Shown here piece after piece: positions 43,471 through 51,354 of a stretch of DNA of 64,000 bases (its first letter is position 1; every line of letters starts with the position of its first letter). The position numbers and the translations under genes were made by a program. The notes under the pieces are model-generated. The model was not told the DNA's origin. It searched no databases and saw nothing but the letters and a program-made list of their open reading frames with translations. The DNA is from Marinobacter sediminum (GTDB lineage Bacteria; Pseudomonadota; Gammaproteobacteria; Pseudomonadales; Oleiphilaceae): NCBI RefSeq assembly GCF_016820575.1, contig NZ_JAEMQH010000001.1, positions 620,001-684,000 of the forward strand. The letters run 5' to 3'.

Positions 43471-44397
43471 ATGTTTGATGGCTACACCAGCAGTGAATTG
43501 ATGTCGATATTTGCCATGCAGGGGTTTGCCGGGCTCTCCCTGTTTTCAGTGTTCGTACTGATGGCATTGGGCCTGGCCATCATCTTTGGTCAGATGGGGG
43601 TGATCAATATGGCCCACGGGGAGTTCATGATCCTCGGCGCCTACACAACCTACCTGACCTCCGGTTTTTTCCAGTCCTATCTGCCGAGCCTGTTCGGCGG
43701 TTACTTCTTCGTCGCCATGGTTCTGGCTTTCCTGATTTGTGCTGCCCTGGGGGCATTCGTTGAATGGCTCATGATACGGCGACTCTATCACCGACCACTG
43801 GATACCCTCCTGGCCACCTGGGGTCTGAGCCTGATCATGCAGCAGGCTTACCGATCCATCTTTGGCGCCCGGGAAGTGGGTGTGGATCTGCCCGAGTGGA
43901 TGATGGGGGCGATCCAGGTGACTGACCTGGTGGAGCTGCCCATCAACGGCTTGTTCGTCATGATCATCGCGCTGTCCATTGCCGTGGGCGTGTATTTCCT
44001 GATGTACCGATCCGGCTATGGCAAGAAAGTGCGGGCGGTGGTTCAGAATCGACCCATGGCTGAAGCTGTCGGCATCAACAGTGCCGGTATCGACCGAGCC
44101 ACCTTTGCCCTCGGGTGTGGCATCGCCGGCGTCGCTGGTGCTGCCTTCACCATGATCGGTTCCACCGGTCCGTCCTCTGGTCAGGCATATATCGTCGATA
44201 CCTTCCTGGTGGTGGTGTTTGGCGGAGCCCAGAGCCTGATCGGCACCATTGTGTCCGCCTTCGGTATATCCCAGGCCCAGTCCACCATGGAGTTCTTCCT
44301 CAGTGGTTCCATGGCCAAGGTGCTTACCCTGCTGGTCGTCGTCGGCATCCTGATGCTGCGTCCAGAAGGACTCATGGCCCTCAAGGTCCGTCGCTAG
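43471..44397 (+). CDS. urtB: ABC transporter permease, UrtB-like
   Basis: 308 residues with about eight helices, LivH/UrtB family: FVLMALGLAIIFGQMGVINMAHGEFMILGAYT region near the N-terminus, the EVGVDLPEWM loop typical of the Urt/Fmd branch, and the coupling segment NRPMAEAVGINSAGIDRATF. Shorter than cyanobacterial UrtB, which have an N-terminal extension. GGGGAGTAAGGGTC precedes the ATG. It pairs with UrtC to form the membrane channel. Confidence 0.93.
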   Translation: MFDGYTSSELMSIFAMQGFAGLSLFSVFVLMALGLAIIFGQMGVINMAHGEFMILGAYTTYLTSGFFQSYLPSLFGGYFFVAMVLAFLICAALGAFVEWLMIRRLYHRPLDTLLATWGLSLIMQQAYRSIFGAREVGVDLPEWMMGAIQVTDLVELPINGLFVMIIALSIAVGVYFLMYRSGYGKKVRAVVQNRPMAEAVGINSAGIDRATFALGCGIAGVAGAAFTMIGSTGPSSGQAYIVDTFLVVVFGGAQSLIGTIVSAFGISQAQSTMEFFLSGSMAKVLTLLVVVGILMLRPEGLMALKVRR

Positions 44398-44406
44398 GAG
44401 ATTGTC

Positions 44407-45615
44407 ATGAACAGTTCATCCCCATTGAAATGGTTTGCCACCCGCGAGGGACTGTATTACGTCGCACTGGCCGTGTTGCTGGTGGTGCTTTTGCCACTGG
44501 CGCTGGACCCATTCCGCCTGAACATGGTGGGCAAGTACCTGACCTACGCCTTTGTCGCCATTGGCCTGGTTATGTGCTGGGGTAAGGCCGGCATTCTCAG
44601 CCTGGGCCAGGGTGTGTTCTTTGGCCTTGGCGGCTACTGCATGGCCATGTTCCTGAAGCTGGAGGCCTCCACTCCGGAGGCCACCGCCATTCAGTCCACC
44701 CCCGGCATCCCGGATTTCATGGACTGGAACCAGCTCACCGAGCTGCCCTGGTTCTGGGAACCGTTCCACAGCTTCTCCTTTACCTTGCTGGCGGTGATCG
44801 GTGTGCCGGTTCTGCTAGCGTTCGTTATCGGCTTCGCCATGTTTACCCGGCGCGTGGGGGGCGTGTACTTCGCCATCATCACCCAGGCCATCGCCGCAAT
44901 CCTGACGATTCTGATTATCGGACAGCAGGGCTATACCGGCGGTGTGAACGGCATTACCGATCTGCAGACCCTGAACGGCTGGGACATCCGCACCGATGAA
45001 GCCCGGACCATCCTGTACTTTGTCTGTGTTGGCATGCTGTTCCTCTGCCTGTTTGTGGCGCGCCTTGTCCAGAACCGGAAGCTGGGCCGCATCCTGGTGG
45101 CCATGAACGCCCAGGAAAACCGAGTGCGTTTTTCTGGCTATGACGTTGCCGCCTTCAAGATCTTCGTGTTCTGCCTGGCAGCGGCCTTTGCCGGCGTCGG
45201 TGGTGCCTTGTTCACCCTGATCGTCGGCTTCATGTCGCCGTCGTTCATCGGCATCGTCGCTTCCATCGAGATGGTCATTTTCTGTGCTTTGGGTGGCCGG
45301 TTGTCCATCCTCGGCGCGGTCTACGGTGCCTTGCTGGTGAACGCCGCCAAGAGTGGCTTCTCAGAATCCTTCCCGGAACTCTGGCCGTTTGCCATGGGTG
45401 CGTTGTTTATCGGTGTCGTACTGGCCTTCCCGAACGGTCTGGCCGGCCTTTACCAGACCTACGTCATGCCCCTGGAAGACAAGATCTTCAAGCGCAACAA
45501 GGGTGCAAAGCTGGAGGCCAAGCCCGCGGAAAAAGCCGCAGAGCCAAAGCCGACCGCTGAGAAGACTCCTGATTACGATCCGATGATCGATTCCTACAGC
45601 CCGGAGAAATCGTGA
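44407..45615 (+). CDS. urtC: ABC transporter permease, UrtC-like
   Basis: 402 residues, LivM/UrtC family: GLVMCWGKAGILSLGQGVFF, GVYFAIITQAIAAILTILII and the coupling helix VAMNAQENRVRFSGYDVAAF. The C-terminal tail after the last helix is long, lysine- and proline-rich (about 45 residues) and hydrophilic. It begins nine bases after urtB, and its stop overlaps the urtD start region. Confidence 0.93.
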   Translation: MNSSSPLKWFATREGLYYVALAVLLVVLLPLALDPFRLNMVGKYLTYAFVAIGLVMCWGKAGILSLGQGVFFGLGGYCMAMFLKLEASTPEATAIQSTPGIPDFMDWNQLTELPWFWEPFHSFSFTLLAVIGVPVLLAFVIGFAMFTRRVGGVYFAIITQAIAAILTILIIGQQGYTGGVNGITDLQTLNGWDIRTDEARTILYFVCVGMLFLCLFVARLVQNRKLGRILVAMNAQENRVRFSGYDVAAFKIFVFCLAAAFAGVGGALFTLIVGFMSPSFIGIVASIEMVIFCALGGRLSILGAVYGALLVNAAKSGFSESFPELWPFAMGALFIGVVLAFPNGLAGLYQTYVMPLEDKIFKRNKGAKLEAKPAEKAAEPKPTAEKTPDYDPMIDSYSPEKS

Positions 45616-46373
45616 TGAATGCAGCCAAAAGCAAAAGTGGGGATTTCCTGCTGGCGGTCGAAGGCCTGACCGTGTCATTCGATGGTTTCAAGGCCGTGGA
45701 TGATCTGTCCTTCTACCTCGATCCCAAGGAAATCCGGGTCATCATCGGCCCCAACGGTGCCGGTAAAACCACGGTTCTGGACCTGATCTGCGGCAAGACC
45801 AAGGCCACCTCCGGCTCCATCAAGTTTGACGGTAAGGAGCTGACCAAGCTCAAGGAGCACCAGATTGTTCACTCGGGTGTGGGCCGGAAGTTCCAGACCC
45901 CGTCAGTGTTCGAGGACCTGACCGTCTTCGAAAACCTTGAAGTGTCCTACCCAAAGGGACACAGCGTGATGGGCGCCCTGGGATTCAAGCGCGACGCGGA
46001 GGTCATCCAGGCTGTAGAGGAAGTGGCTGAAACCATCTTCCTGACCGAGGCCCTGAATGAGCCGGCTGCTTCGTTGAGCCATGGCCAGAAGCAGTGGCTG
46101 GAGATCGGCATGCTGCTGATCCAGAAACCGGACCTTCTGATGCTGGATGAGCCGGTGGCCGGGATGTCCGTTACCGAGCGCAAGAAAACCGCCGAGCTGC
46201 TGAGGGTGATTACCAGGGACCATACGGTGCTGGTGATCGAGCACGACATGCAGTTTGTCGGCGATATCGCTGATCGGGTCACGGTCATGCATCAGGGCAA
46301 AGTTCTTTCCGAGGGGTCAATCGAGCACGTGAAGTCGGACCCGAAAGTCATCGAAGTCTATCTGGGGCACTGA
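45615..46373 (+). CDS. urtD: ABC transporter ATP-binding protein, UrtD-like
   Basis: 252 residues from the ATG at 45615, which overlaps the urtC stop by one base (TGATG); a GTG one codon earlier is possible. Walker A GPNGAGKTTVLDLICGKT, a degenerate signature SLSHGQKQWLEIGMLLI and Walker B LLMLDEPVAGMS fit the LivG/UrtD branch. Energises uptake with UrtE. Confidence 0.94.
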   Translation: MNAAKSKSGDFLLAVEGLTVSFDGFKAVDDLSFYLDPKEIRVIIGPNGAGKTTVLDLICGKTKATSGSIKFDGKELTKLKEHQIVHSGVGRKFQTPSVFEDLTVFENLEVSYPKGHSVMGALGFKRDAEVIQAVEEVAETIFLTEALNEPAASLSHGQKQWLEIGMLLIQKPDLLMLDEPVAGMSVTERKKTAELLRVITRDHTVLVIEHDMQFVGDIADRVTVMHQGKVLSEGSIEHVKSDPKVIEVYLGH

Positions 46374-46375
46374 TC

Positions 46376-47065
46376 ATGCTGAGCATCAAACATCATTCGG
46401 TGGCCTACGGCCAAAGCACCATCATCGACGACCTCAACCTCGACGTGGCAAAGAACGAAATCGTCGCCGTGGTGGGGCGTAACGGCATGGGCAAGACCAC
46501 GCTGATGAAATCCCTGGTGGGCATGACGCCCACGCGAGGCGGTGAGGTCAGTCTGGATGGTAACGACCTTTCCGGCCTGAAGAGCTTCCAGCGTGTGCGC
46601 GCCGGAATCGGTTTCGTGCCGCAGGGGCGGATGATCTTTCCGACCCTGACGGTACGGGAGAATATCGAGACCGGCCTGGCCGCCGTGGGCGAGAAGAAGG
46701 TACCCGAGGACCTTTACGAGATGTTCCCGGTACTGAAGGAAATGCAGAACCGGCGTGGTGGCAACCTCTCCGGCGGCCAGCAACAGCAGCTGGCTATTGC
46801 CCGGGCGCTGGCCACCCGGCCCAAAGTGCTGCTGCTGGACGAACCCACGGAAGGTATCCAGCCCAACATTATCAAGGAGATCGCGCAGACCCTTCGGCGC
46901 ATCCGCGATGAGCGGGGCCTGTCGATTGTGGTGTCGGAGCAGGTATTGAGCTTCGTGATGGATGCGGCAGACCGGATCCTGGTGATTGAAAAGGGCGCGA
47001 TTGTGCACGAAGAGAGCCGGGAAGAAGCGGATCAGGACAAGATTGCGAGCTATCTGGCGGTTTAA
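46376..47065 (+). CDS. urtE: ABC transporter ATP-binding protein, UrtE-like
   Basis: 229 residues. Walker [17 protein letters not shown], signature [15 protein letters not shown], Walker [15 protein letters not shown], typical of the LivF/UrtE branch. Two bases separate it from urtD and 14 from amiE, so the importer and amidase are cotranscribed. Confidence 0.95.
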   Translation: MLSIKHHSVAYGQSTIIDDLNLDVAKNEIVAVVGRNGMGKTTLMKSLVGMTPTRGGEVSLDGNDLSGLKSFQRVRAGIGFVPQGRMIFPTLTVRENIETGLAAVGEKKVPEDLYEMFPVLKEMQNRRGGNLSGGQQQQLAIARALATRPKVLLLDEPTEGIQPNIIKEIAQTLRRIRDERGLSIVVSEQVLSFVMDAADRILVIEKGAIVHEESREEADQDKIASYLAV

Positions 47066-47079
47066 CGAGGAGAAGAGCA

Positions 47080-48126
47080 ATGAGACACGGTGATATTTCC
47101 AGTAGTAGCGATACCGTTGGTGTGGCGGTGGTGAATTACAAGATGCCTCGGCTGCACACCAAGGCCGAGGTGTTGGACAACGCCCGCAAGATAGCCGACA
47201 TGATCAAGGGTATGAAGGTGGGGCTGCCGGGCATGGACCTAGTGGTGTTCCCGGAATACAGCACCATGGGCATCATGTACGACAATGACGAGATGATGGC
47301 AACCGCCGCCACCATTCCCGGTGACGAAACCGCCATCTTCTCCGCTGCCTGTCGCGAGGCCAATACTTGGGGTATTTTCTCCCTGACCGGCGAGCGTCAT
47401 GAGGAGCACCCCCACAAGGCTCCTTATAACACCTTGATTTTGATCAACAACGAAGGCGAGATTGTACAGAAGTACCGCAAATGCATCCCCTGGTGCCCCA
47501 TTGAAGGCTGGTATCCCGGTGACACCACCTATGTGACCGAAGGCCCCAAGGGCATGAAGATCAGCCTGATCATCTGTGACGACGGCAACTACCCGGAAAT
47601 CTGGCGGGACTGCGCCATGAAGGGCGCCGAATTGATTGTGCGCTGCCAGGGCTATATGTATCCGGCCAAAGAACAGCAGGTGATGATGTCCAAGAGCATG
47701 GCCTGGGCCAACAACTGTTACGTGGCGGTGGCGAACGCTGCTGGTTTTGACGGCGTTTACTCCTACTTTGGCCATTCCGCCATCATCGGTTTTGACGGCC
47801 GTACACTGGGGGAATGCGGCGAGGAAGACATGGGTATCCAATACGCACAGCTGTCGGTCAGCCAGATTCGCGATGCCCGCCAGAACGACCAGTCCCAGAA
47901 TCATCTGTTCAAGCTGCTGCACCGAGGTTACACCGGCATGCACGACTCGGGAGATGGTGACAAGGGCGTGGCGGATTGCCCGTTCGAGTTCTATCGCACC
48001 TGGGTGATGGATGCCCAGAAGGCCCAGGAAAACGTCGAAGCCATGACTCGCAAAACCGTGGGCACCGCCGAGTGCCCGGTGGGGGAGCTGCCGTTCGACG
48101 GGAAAGAAAAAACAGCAGGGGCTTAA
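47080..48126 (+). CDS. amiE: Aliphatic amidase AmiE
   Basis: 348 residues. From the N-terminus [20 protein letters not shown] it resembles Pseudomonas AmiE throughout. The nitrilase-fold catalytic triad is visible: glutamate in [13 protein letters not shown], lysine in [18 protein letters not shown] and the nucleophile cysteine in [16 protein letters not shown]. It hydrolyses short aliphatic amides (acetamide, propionamide) to the acid and ammonia. AACGAGGAGAAGAGCA upstream is a strong ribosome binding site. It is cotranscribed with the importer, supplying nitrogen and carbon from amides. Confidence 0.97.
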   Translation: MRHGDISSSSDTVGVAVVNYKMPRLHTKAEVLDNARKIADMIKGMKVGLPGMDLVVFPEYSTMGIMYDNDEMMATAATIPGDETAIFSAACREANTWGIFSLTGERHEEHPHKAPYNTLILINNEGEIVQKYRKCIPWCPIEGWYPGDTTYVTEGPKGMKISLIICDDGNYPEIWRDCAMKGAELIVRCQGYMYPAKEQQVMMSKSMAWANNCYVAVANAAGFDGVYSYFGHSAIIGFDGRTLGECGEEDMGIQYAQLSVSQIRDARQNDQSQNHLFKLLHRGYTGMHDSGDGDKGVADCPFEFYRTWVMDAQKAQENVEAMTRKTVGTAECPVGELPFDGKEKTAGA

Positions 48127-48141
48127 GCCCGGGAGGCACTG

Positions 48142-49185
48142 ATGCCGTTTATCAACGAACGGCTGGAAGCCAATCGGGAGTCCATTGAACAGGACCGGGC
48201 CGCCTCAGGCCCGGTTCGTGTTTCCCGGTTCCGCTTCGAGCCCGAGGCCGTAATGGCCCGTCTGCGGAATAACATCGTGGGCCAGGATGATGCCCTGGCC
48301 GCCATGGAATCCATGCTGGTGCGAGTGAAAGCCGACATCGGCGAGGACCACCGGCCGCTGGCGGTTTACCTGTTCCTTGGTCCTACCGGTGTGGGCAAAA
48401 CCGAAACCGTACGCCTGATCGCCGAGGCCATTCATGGTAACCGGGATGGCCTGTGCCGCATTGATATGAACACACTGGTTCAGGAACACTACGCCGCCGC
48501 GCTCACCGGCGCACCGCCGGGCTATGTCGGCAGCAAGGAAGGTCACAGCCTGTTCGATCTGGACAAGGTTCAGGGGTCGTTCAGCAAACCCGGTATTGTG
48601 CTGTTCGACGAAATCGAGAAAGCCAGCAAGGAGGTGGTGCGCACGCTTCTGAACGTGTTGGACACTGGCCGGCTGGTGTTCCCCTCCGGCAACCGGGAGA
48701 TCGACTTCCGCAACACCCTGATCTTTATGACCAGCAACGCCGGTGCTTTGGAGGCGGAGGCGCACGAACAGTGTTTCCGGCAAGGCTGGCGGCGCTGGCT
48801 CGGGTTGTCTCCGGGCAAGGGCGAGGCCATTCGCGATACCGCCCTGCGCCGGCATTTCGACCCGGAATTCCTCAACCGAATCGATCAGATCCTTACCTTC
48901 AAACGGCTTACCAACAACTGGCTGGAGGCCCTGCTGGACATTGAGTTGGCGGGGCTCAATCGCCGGTTGTCACGAAAACACGCGAAGCTGTCGTTGTCGC
49001 TCGATGTGCGGGCGGAGCTGTGCCGTGGTTACGACGCCCGCTACGGCGCGAGGGAAATGCTGAGAGCCTTTCGCCAGCGCTTGGAGCCGGCGGTCGCCAG
49101 GGCGCTGCTGGCGAATCCGGACGCCCTCCGGTTCGAGGCCAGTCTCGAAAACAGAGAAGTTACGGTACACCAATACGTCGAATAA
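48142..49185 (+). CDS. amiB: AmiB-like AAA+ ATPase (ClpA/B-type second module)
   Basis: 347 residues. A single AAA+ module resembling the second module of ClpA/ClpB: FLGPTGVGKTETVRLIAEA (Walker A), CRIDMNTLVQEHYAAALTGA, PPGYVGSKEGHSLFD, GIVLFDEIEKASKEVVRTLL (Walker B), and sensor regions FMTSNAG and DPEFLNRIDQILTF. The same place, directly after amiE, is taken by amiB in the Pseudomonas amiEBCRS operon, where a chaperone-like role has been suggested. With no ClpP-binding loop apparent, a remodelling role in amidase assembly is likelier than proteolysis; this is inferred. Confidence 0.87.
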   Translation: MPFINERLEANRESIEQDRAASGPVRVSRFRFEPEAVMARLRNNIVGQDDALAAMESMLVRVKADIGEDHRPLAVYLFLGPTGVGKTETVRLIAEAIHGNRDGLCRIDMNTLVQEHYAAALTGAPPGYVGSKEGHSLFDLDKVQGSFSKPGIVLFDEIEKASKEVVRTLLNVLDTGRLVFPSGNREIDFRNTLIFMTSNAGALEAEAHEQCFRQGWRRWLGLSPGKGEAIRDTALRRHFDPEFLNRIDQILTFKRLTNNWLEALLDIELAGLNRRLSRKHAKLSLSLDVRAELCRGYDARYGAREMLRAFRQRLEPAVARALLANPDALRFEASLENREVTVHQYVE

Positions 49186-49289
49186 CGTAGGCACCGGGGG
49201 CATTTCGCGAATACCTCCCCGGGGCCGGATTTCGGATAGTGAAGTTGTTACTTCAACGTATCCGCCAATAATACCAAGGAGCCTCCGAT

Positions 49290-50522
49290 ATGGCTGAAAC
49301 CATTATCAAGATCGATCTGAACAAGTCGGCCTACGAGAACGACAAAATTCACAACCGCTGGCACCCAGACATCCCTCTGGTGGCCACCGTTAAGCCCGGC
49401 GACGATTTCATCGTCGAGTGCTATGACTGGACCGGCGGCCAGATCAAGAACGATGACAACGCCGACGATGTGCGCGATGTGGATCTCAGCCAGGTGCATT
49501 TCCTGTCCGGCCCAATTGGTGTGGAAGGCGCGGAGCCGGGTGACCTGCTGGAAGTGGACATTCTGGACATCGGCACTTTTGAAGAAAGCCAGTGGGGTTT
49601 TAACGGCTTCTTTTCCAAGCAGAACGGTGGCGGGTTTCTGACTGAGCACTTCCCGGATGCGCAGAAGTCCATTTGGGACTTTAATGGCATGTTCACCAAA
49701 TCCCGCCACATCCCCAATGTAGAATTTGCCGGTCTGATTCATCCGGGTCTGATCGGTTGCCTGCCCTCCAAGGACCTGCTGGAGACCTGGAACACCCGTG
49801 AAGCCGGGTTGGTCGCGACCGATCCGGAGCGGGTGCCGGAATTGGCCACCCTGCCTAACGGCGAGACCGCCCACATGGGGCAGATGCGCGGTGAAGCCGC
49901 CAAAGCCGCCGGCGCCGAAGCAGCCCGAACCGTGCCACCCCGTGAGCACGGTGGTAACTGCGACATCAAAGACTTGTCCCGGGGCTCAAAGGTCTATTTC
50001 CCAGTGTACGTGGACGGTGCCGGTCTGTCGGTCGGTGACCTTCACTTCAGTCAGGGCGACGGTGAAATCACCTTCTGTGGCGCCATTGAGATGGCCGGCT
50101 GGATCCATCTGCGGGTCAACCTGATCAAGGATGGTGTCAGGAAATACGGCATCAAGAACCCGGTGTTCAAGCCCAGCCCAATCAAACCTCGTTATGACGA
50201 CTACGTGATCTTCGAAGGCATCTCGGTGGATGAGGATGGCGGCCAGCATTACCTGGACGTTCACGTGGCCTATCGCCAGGCGTGTCTGAACGCCATCGAG
50301 TACATGACCAAGTTCGGCTACACCAAGGCTCAGGCCTACGCGATTCTGGGTTGTGCGCCGGTGGAAGGGCACATCAGCGGTGTGGTGGATATCCCTAATG
50401 CCTGCGCCACCCTTTGGTTGCCAACGGGCATCTTCGACTTCGATATCAACCCGTCCGCCGACGGACCGCAGAAGATGGTCAGCGGGGGTATGGACGTACC
50501 TCTGTCGAAAGATAAGGAGTAA
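49290..50522 (+). CDS. fmdA: Formamidase FmdA
   Basis: 410 residues, full length for the FmdA/AmdA acetamidase-formamidase family: KIHNRWHPDIPLVATVKPGD, FIVECYDWTGGQIKNDDNAD, SGPIGVEGAEPGDLLEVDI, PREHGGNCDIKDLSRGSKVY and GDGEITFCGAIEMAGWI. It hydrolyses formamide to formate and ammonia. AAGGAGCCTCCGAT gives a strong ribosome binding site. Together with AmiE it lets the cell use both one-carbon and longer amides brought in by the importer. Confidence 0.96.
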   Translation: MAETIIKIDLNKSAYENDKIHNRWHPDIPLVATVKPGDDFIVECYDWTGGQIKNDDNADDVRDVDLSQVHFLSGPIGVEGAEPGDLLEVDILDIGTFEESQWGFNGFFSKQNGGGFLTEHFPDAQKSIWDFNGMFTKSRHIPNVEFAGLIHPGLIGCLPSKDLLETWNTREAGLVATDPERVPELATLPNGETAHMGQMRGEAAKAAGAEAARTVPPREHGGNCDIKDLSRGSKVYFPVYVDGAGLSVGDLHFSQGDGEITFCGAIEMAGWIHLRVNLIKDGVRKYGIKNPVFKPSPIKPRYDDYVIFEGISVDEDGGQHYLDVHVAYRQACLNAIEYMTKFGYTKAQAYAILGCAPVEGHISGVVDIPNACATLWLPTGIFDFDINPSADGPQKMVSGGMDVPLSKDKE

Positions 50523-50527
50523 GCGCC

Positions 50528-50881
50528 ATGCCTGTGTATGACTACAAGTGCCGGGAGCACGGCCTGTTCAATACCCTGGCCACCATGGACGACGCCGCCA
50601 AGCCGGCCCAGTGTCCGACCTGTCAGACCCTGTCGCCACGGGTGATTGTGCTGCCACCACACATTGCGGCCATGGACCCGGCAAAAAAGGCGGCTCAGGA
50701 AAGGAACGAAAAATCCCGGCATGAACCGGTGTTTTCCACCGTCGACCGACGGGCGAACGATCAGGAGCACAGCCGCAGCTGTGGCTGTGGCTCGCCCAAA
50801 CCCGGCAAGTCGATGCTGTTCTACACCGCCGATGGCAAGAAAATGTTCCCCTCCATGCGGCCTTGGATGATCAGCCACTGA
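50528..50881 (+). CDS. fmdB: FmdB-family zinc-ribbon protein
   Basis: 117 residues. Starts MPVYDYKCREHGLFN with a CPTC pair further on (PAQCPTCQTLSPRVIVLPP), the FmdB/regulatory zinc-ribbon pattern. A later CGCGSPKPGKSM may be a second metal site, and the C-terminus ends MFPSMRPWMISH. In methylotrophs the homologue next to formamidase is thought to regulate amide genes. It lies six bases after fmdA and is the last gene of the operon before a strong terminator. Confidence 0.9.
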   Translation: MPVYDYKCREHGLFNTLATMDDAAKPAQCPTCQTLSPRVIVLPPHIAAMDPAKKAAQERNEKSRHEPVFSTVDRRANDQEHSRSCGCGSPKPGKSMLFYTADGKKMFPSMRPWMISH

Positions 50882-50909
50882 TGTTCAGTGCCGAGTCAGT
50901 CACGTGTTT

Positions 50910-50931
50910 GGCCCCTTAGGGGGCCTTTTTT
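50910..50931 (+). terminator. Rho-independent terminator of the amide operon
   Basis: GGCCCC (50910-50915), loop TTA, then GGGGGCC and six T. A textbook terminator about 30 bases after the fmdB stop. Confidence 0.9.
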
Positions 50932-51004
50932 GAGCCTCGCCTTGTCCCATCGCAATATCGTGTATATAGTGTTCGAATCCTTGGTCAAATACCATATGTT
51001 GATT

Positions 51005-51175
51005 TTTTGAGCATCGTGGTATCGGGAATCCGGTGAGAATCCGGAACTGACGCGCAGCGGTATTGGAGAACGAGCGTGGCATAAAGACACTGGTGCAAGC
51101 CGGGAAGTCGCCACGCGAGGCCGAATCAAACGATTCCTGCTCCTGAGTCCGAAGACCTGCCAGGGAGGTGCTGTT
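51005..51175 (+). promoter_or_regulatory. Cobalamin riboswitch upstream of nrdA
   Basis: The stretch holds the known cobalamin-aptamer pieces in order: GGGAATCCGGTGAGAATCC near 51024, GACGCGCAGCGGTA near 51050 (a diverged form of the usual GCCCCCGCAACGG), AAGCCGGGAAGTCGCC near 51098, and GAGTCCGAAGACCTGCCAGG near 51145. The 3' part 51175-51350 would be the expression platform. Such switches normally lower expression when adenosylcobalamin is plentiful. Here it would control class Ia ribonucleotide reductase, which does not need B12. The exact ends are uncertain. Confidence 0.85.
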
Positions 51176-51354
51176 GTCCACCACATTGGAGAACAGCGCG
51201 ACTGCACCTTCGCGACTCAGGCGCCTGCATACGGCCCGATTAAGGTGAGCAGCAAACGGACAGGGACGTTCCGCCAGGTCTTGGCGAGCGCCCCCCGCTC
51301 CGTCCTGCGTACGCGAAGGTTATGGAATTCAACGCGTATTCAGGAGAACACAGC

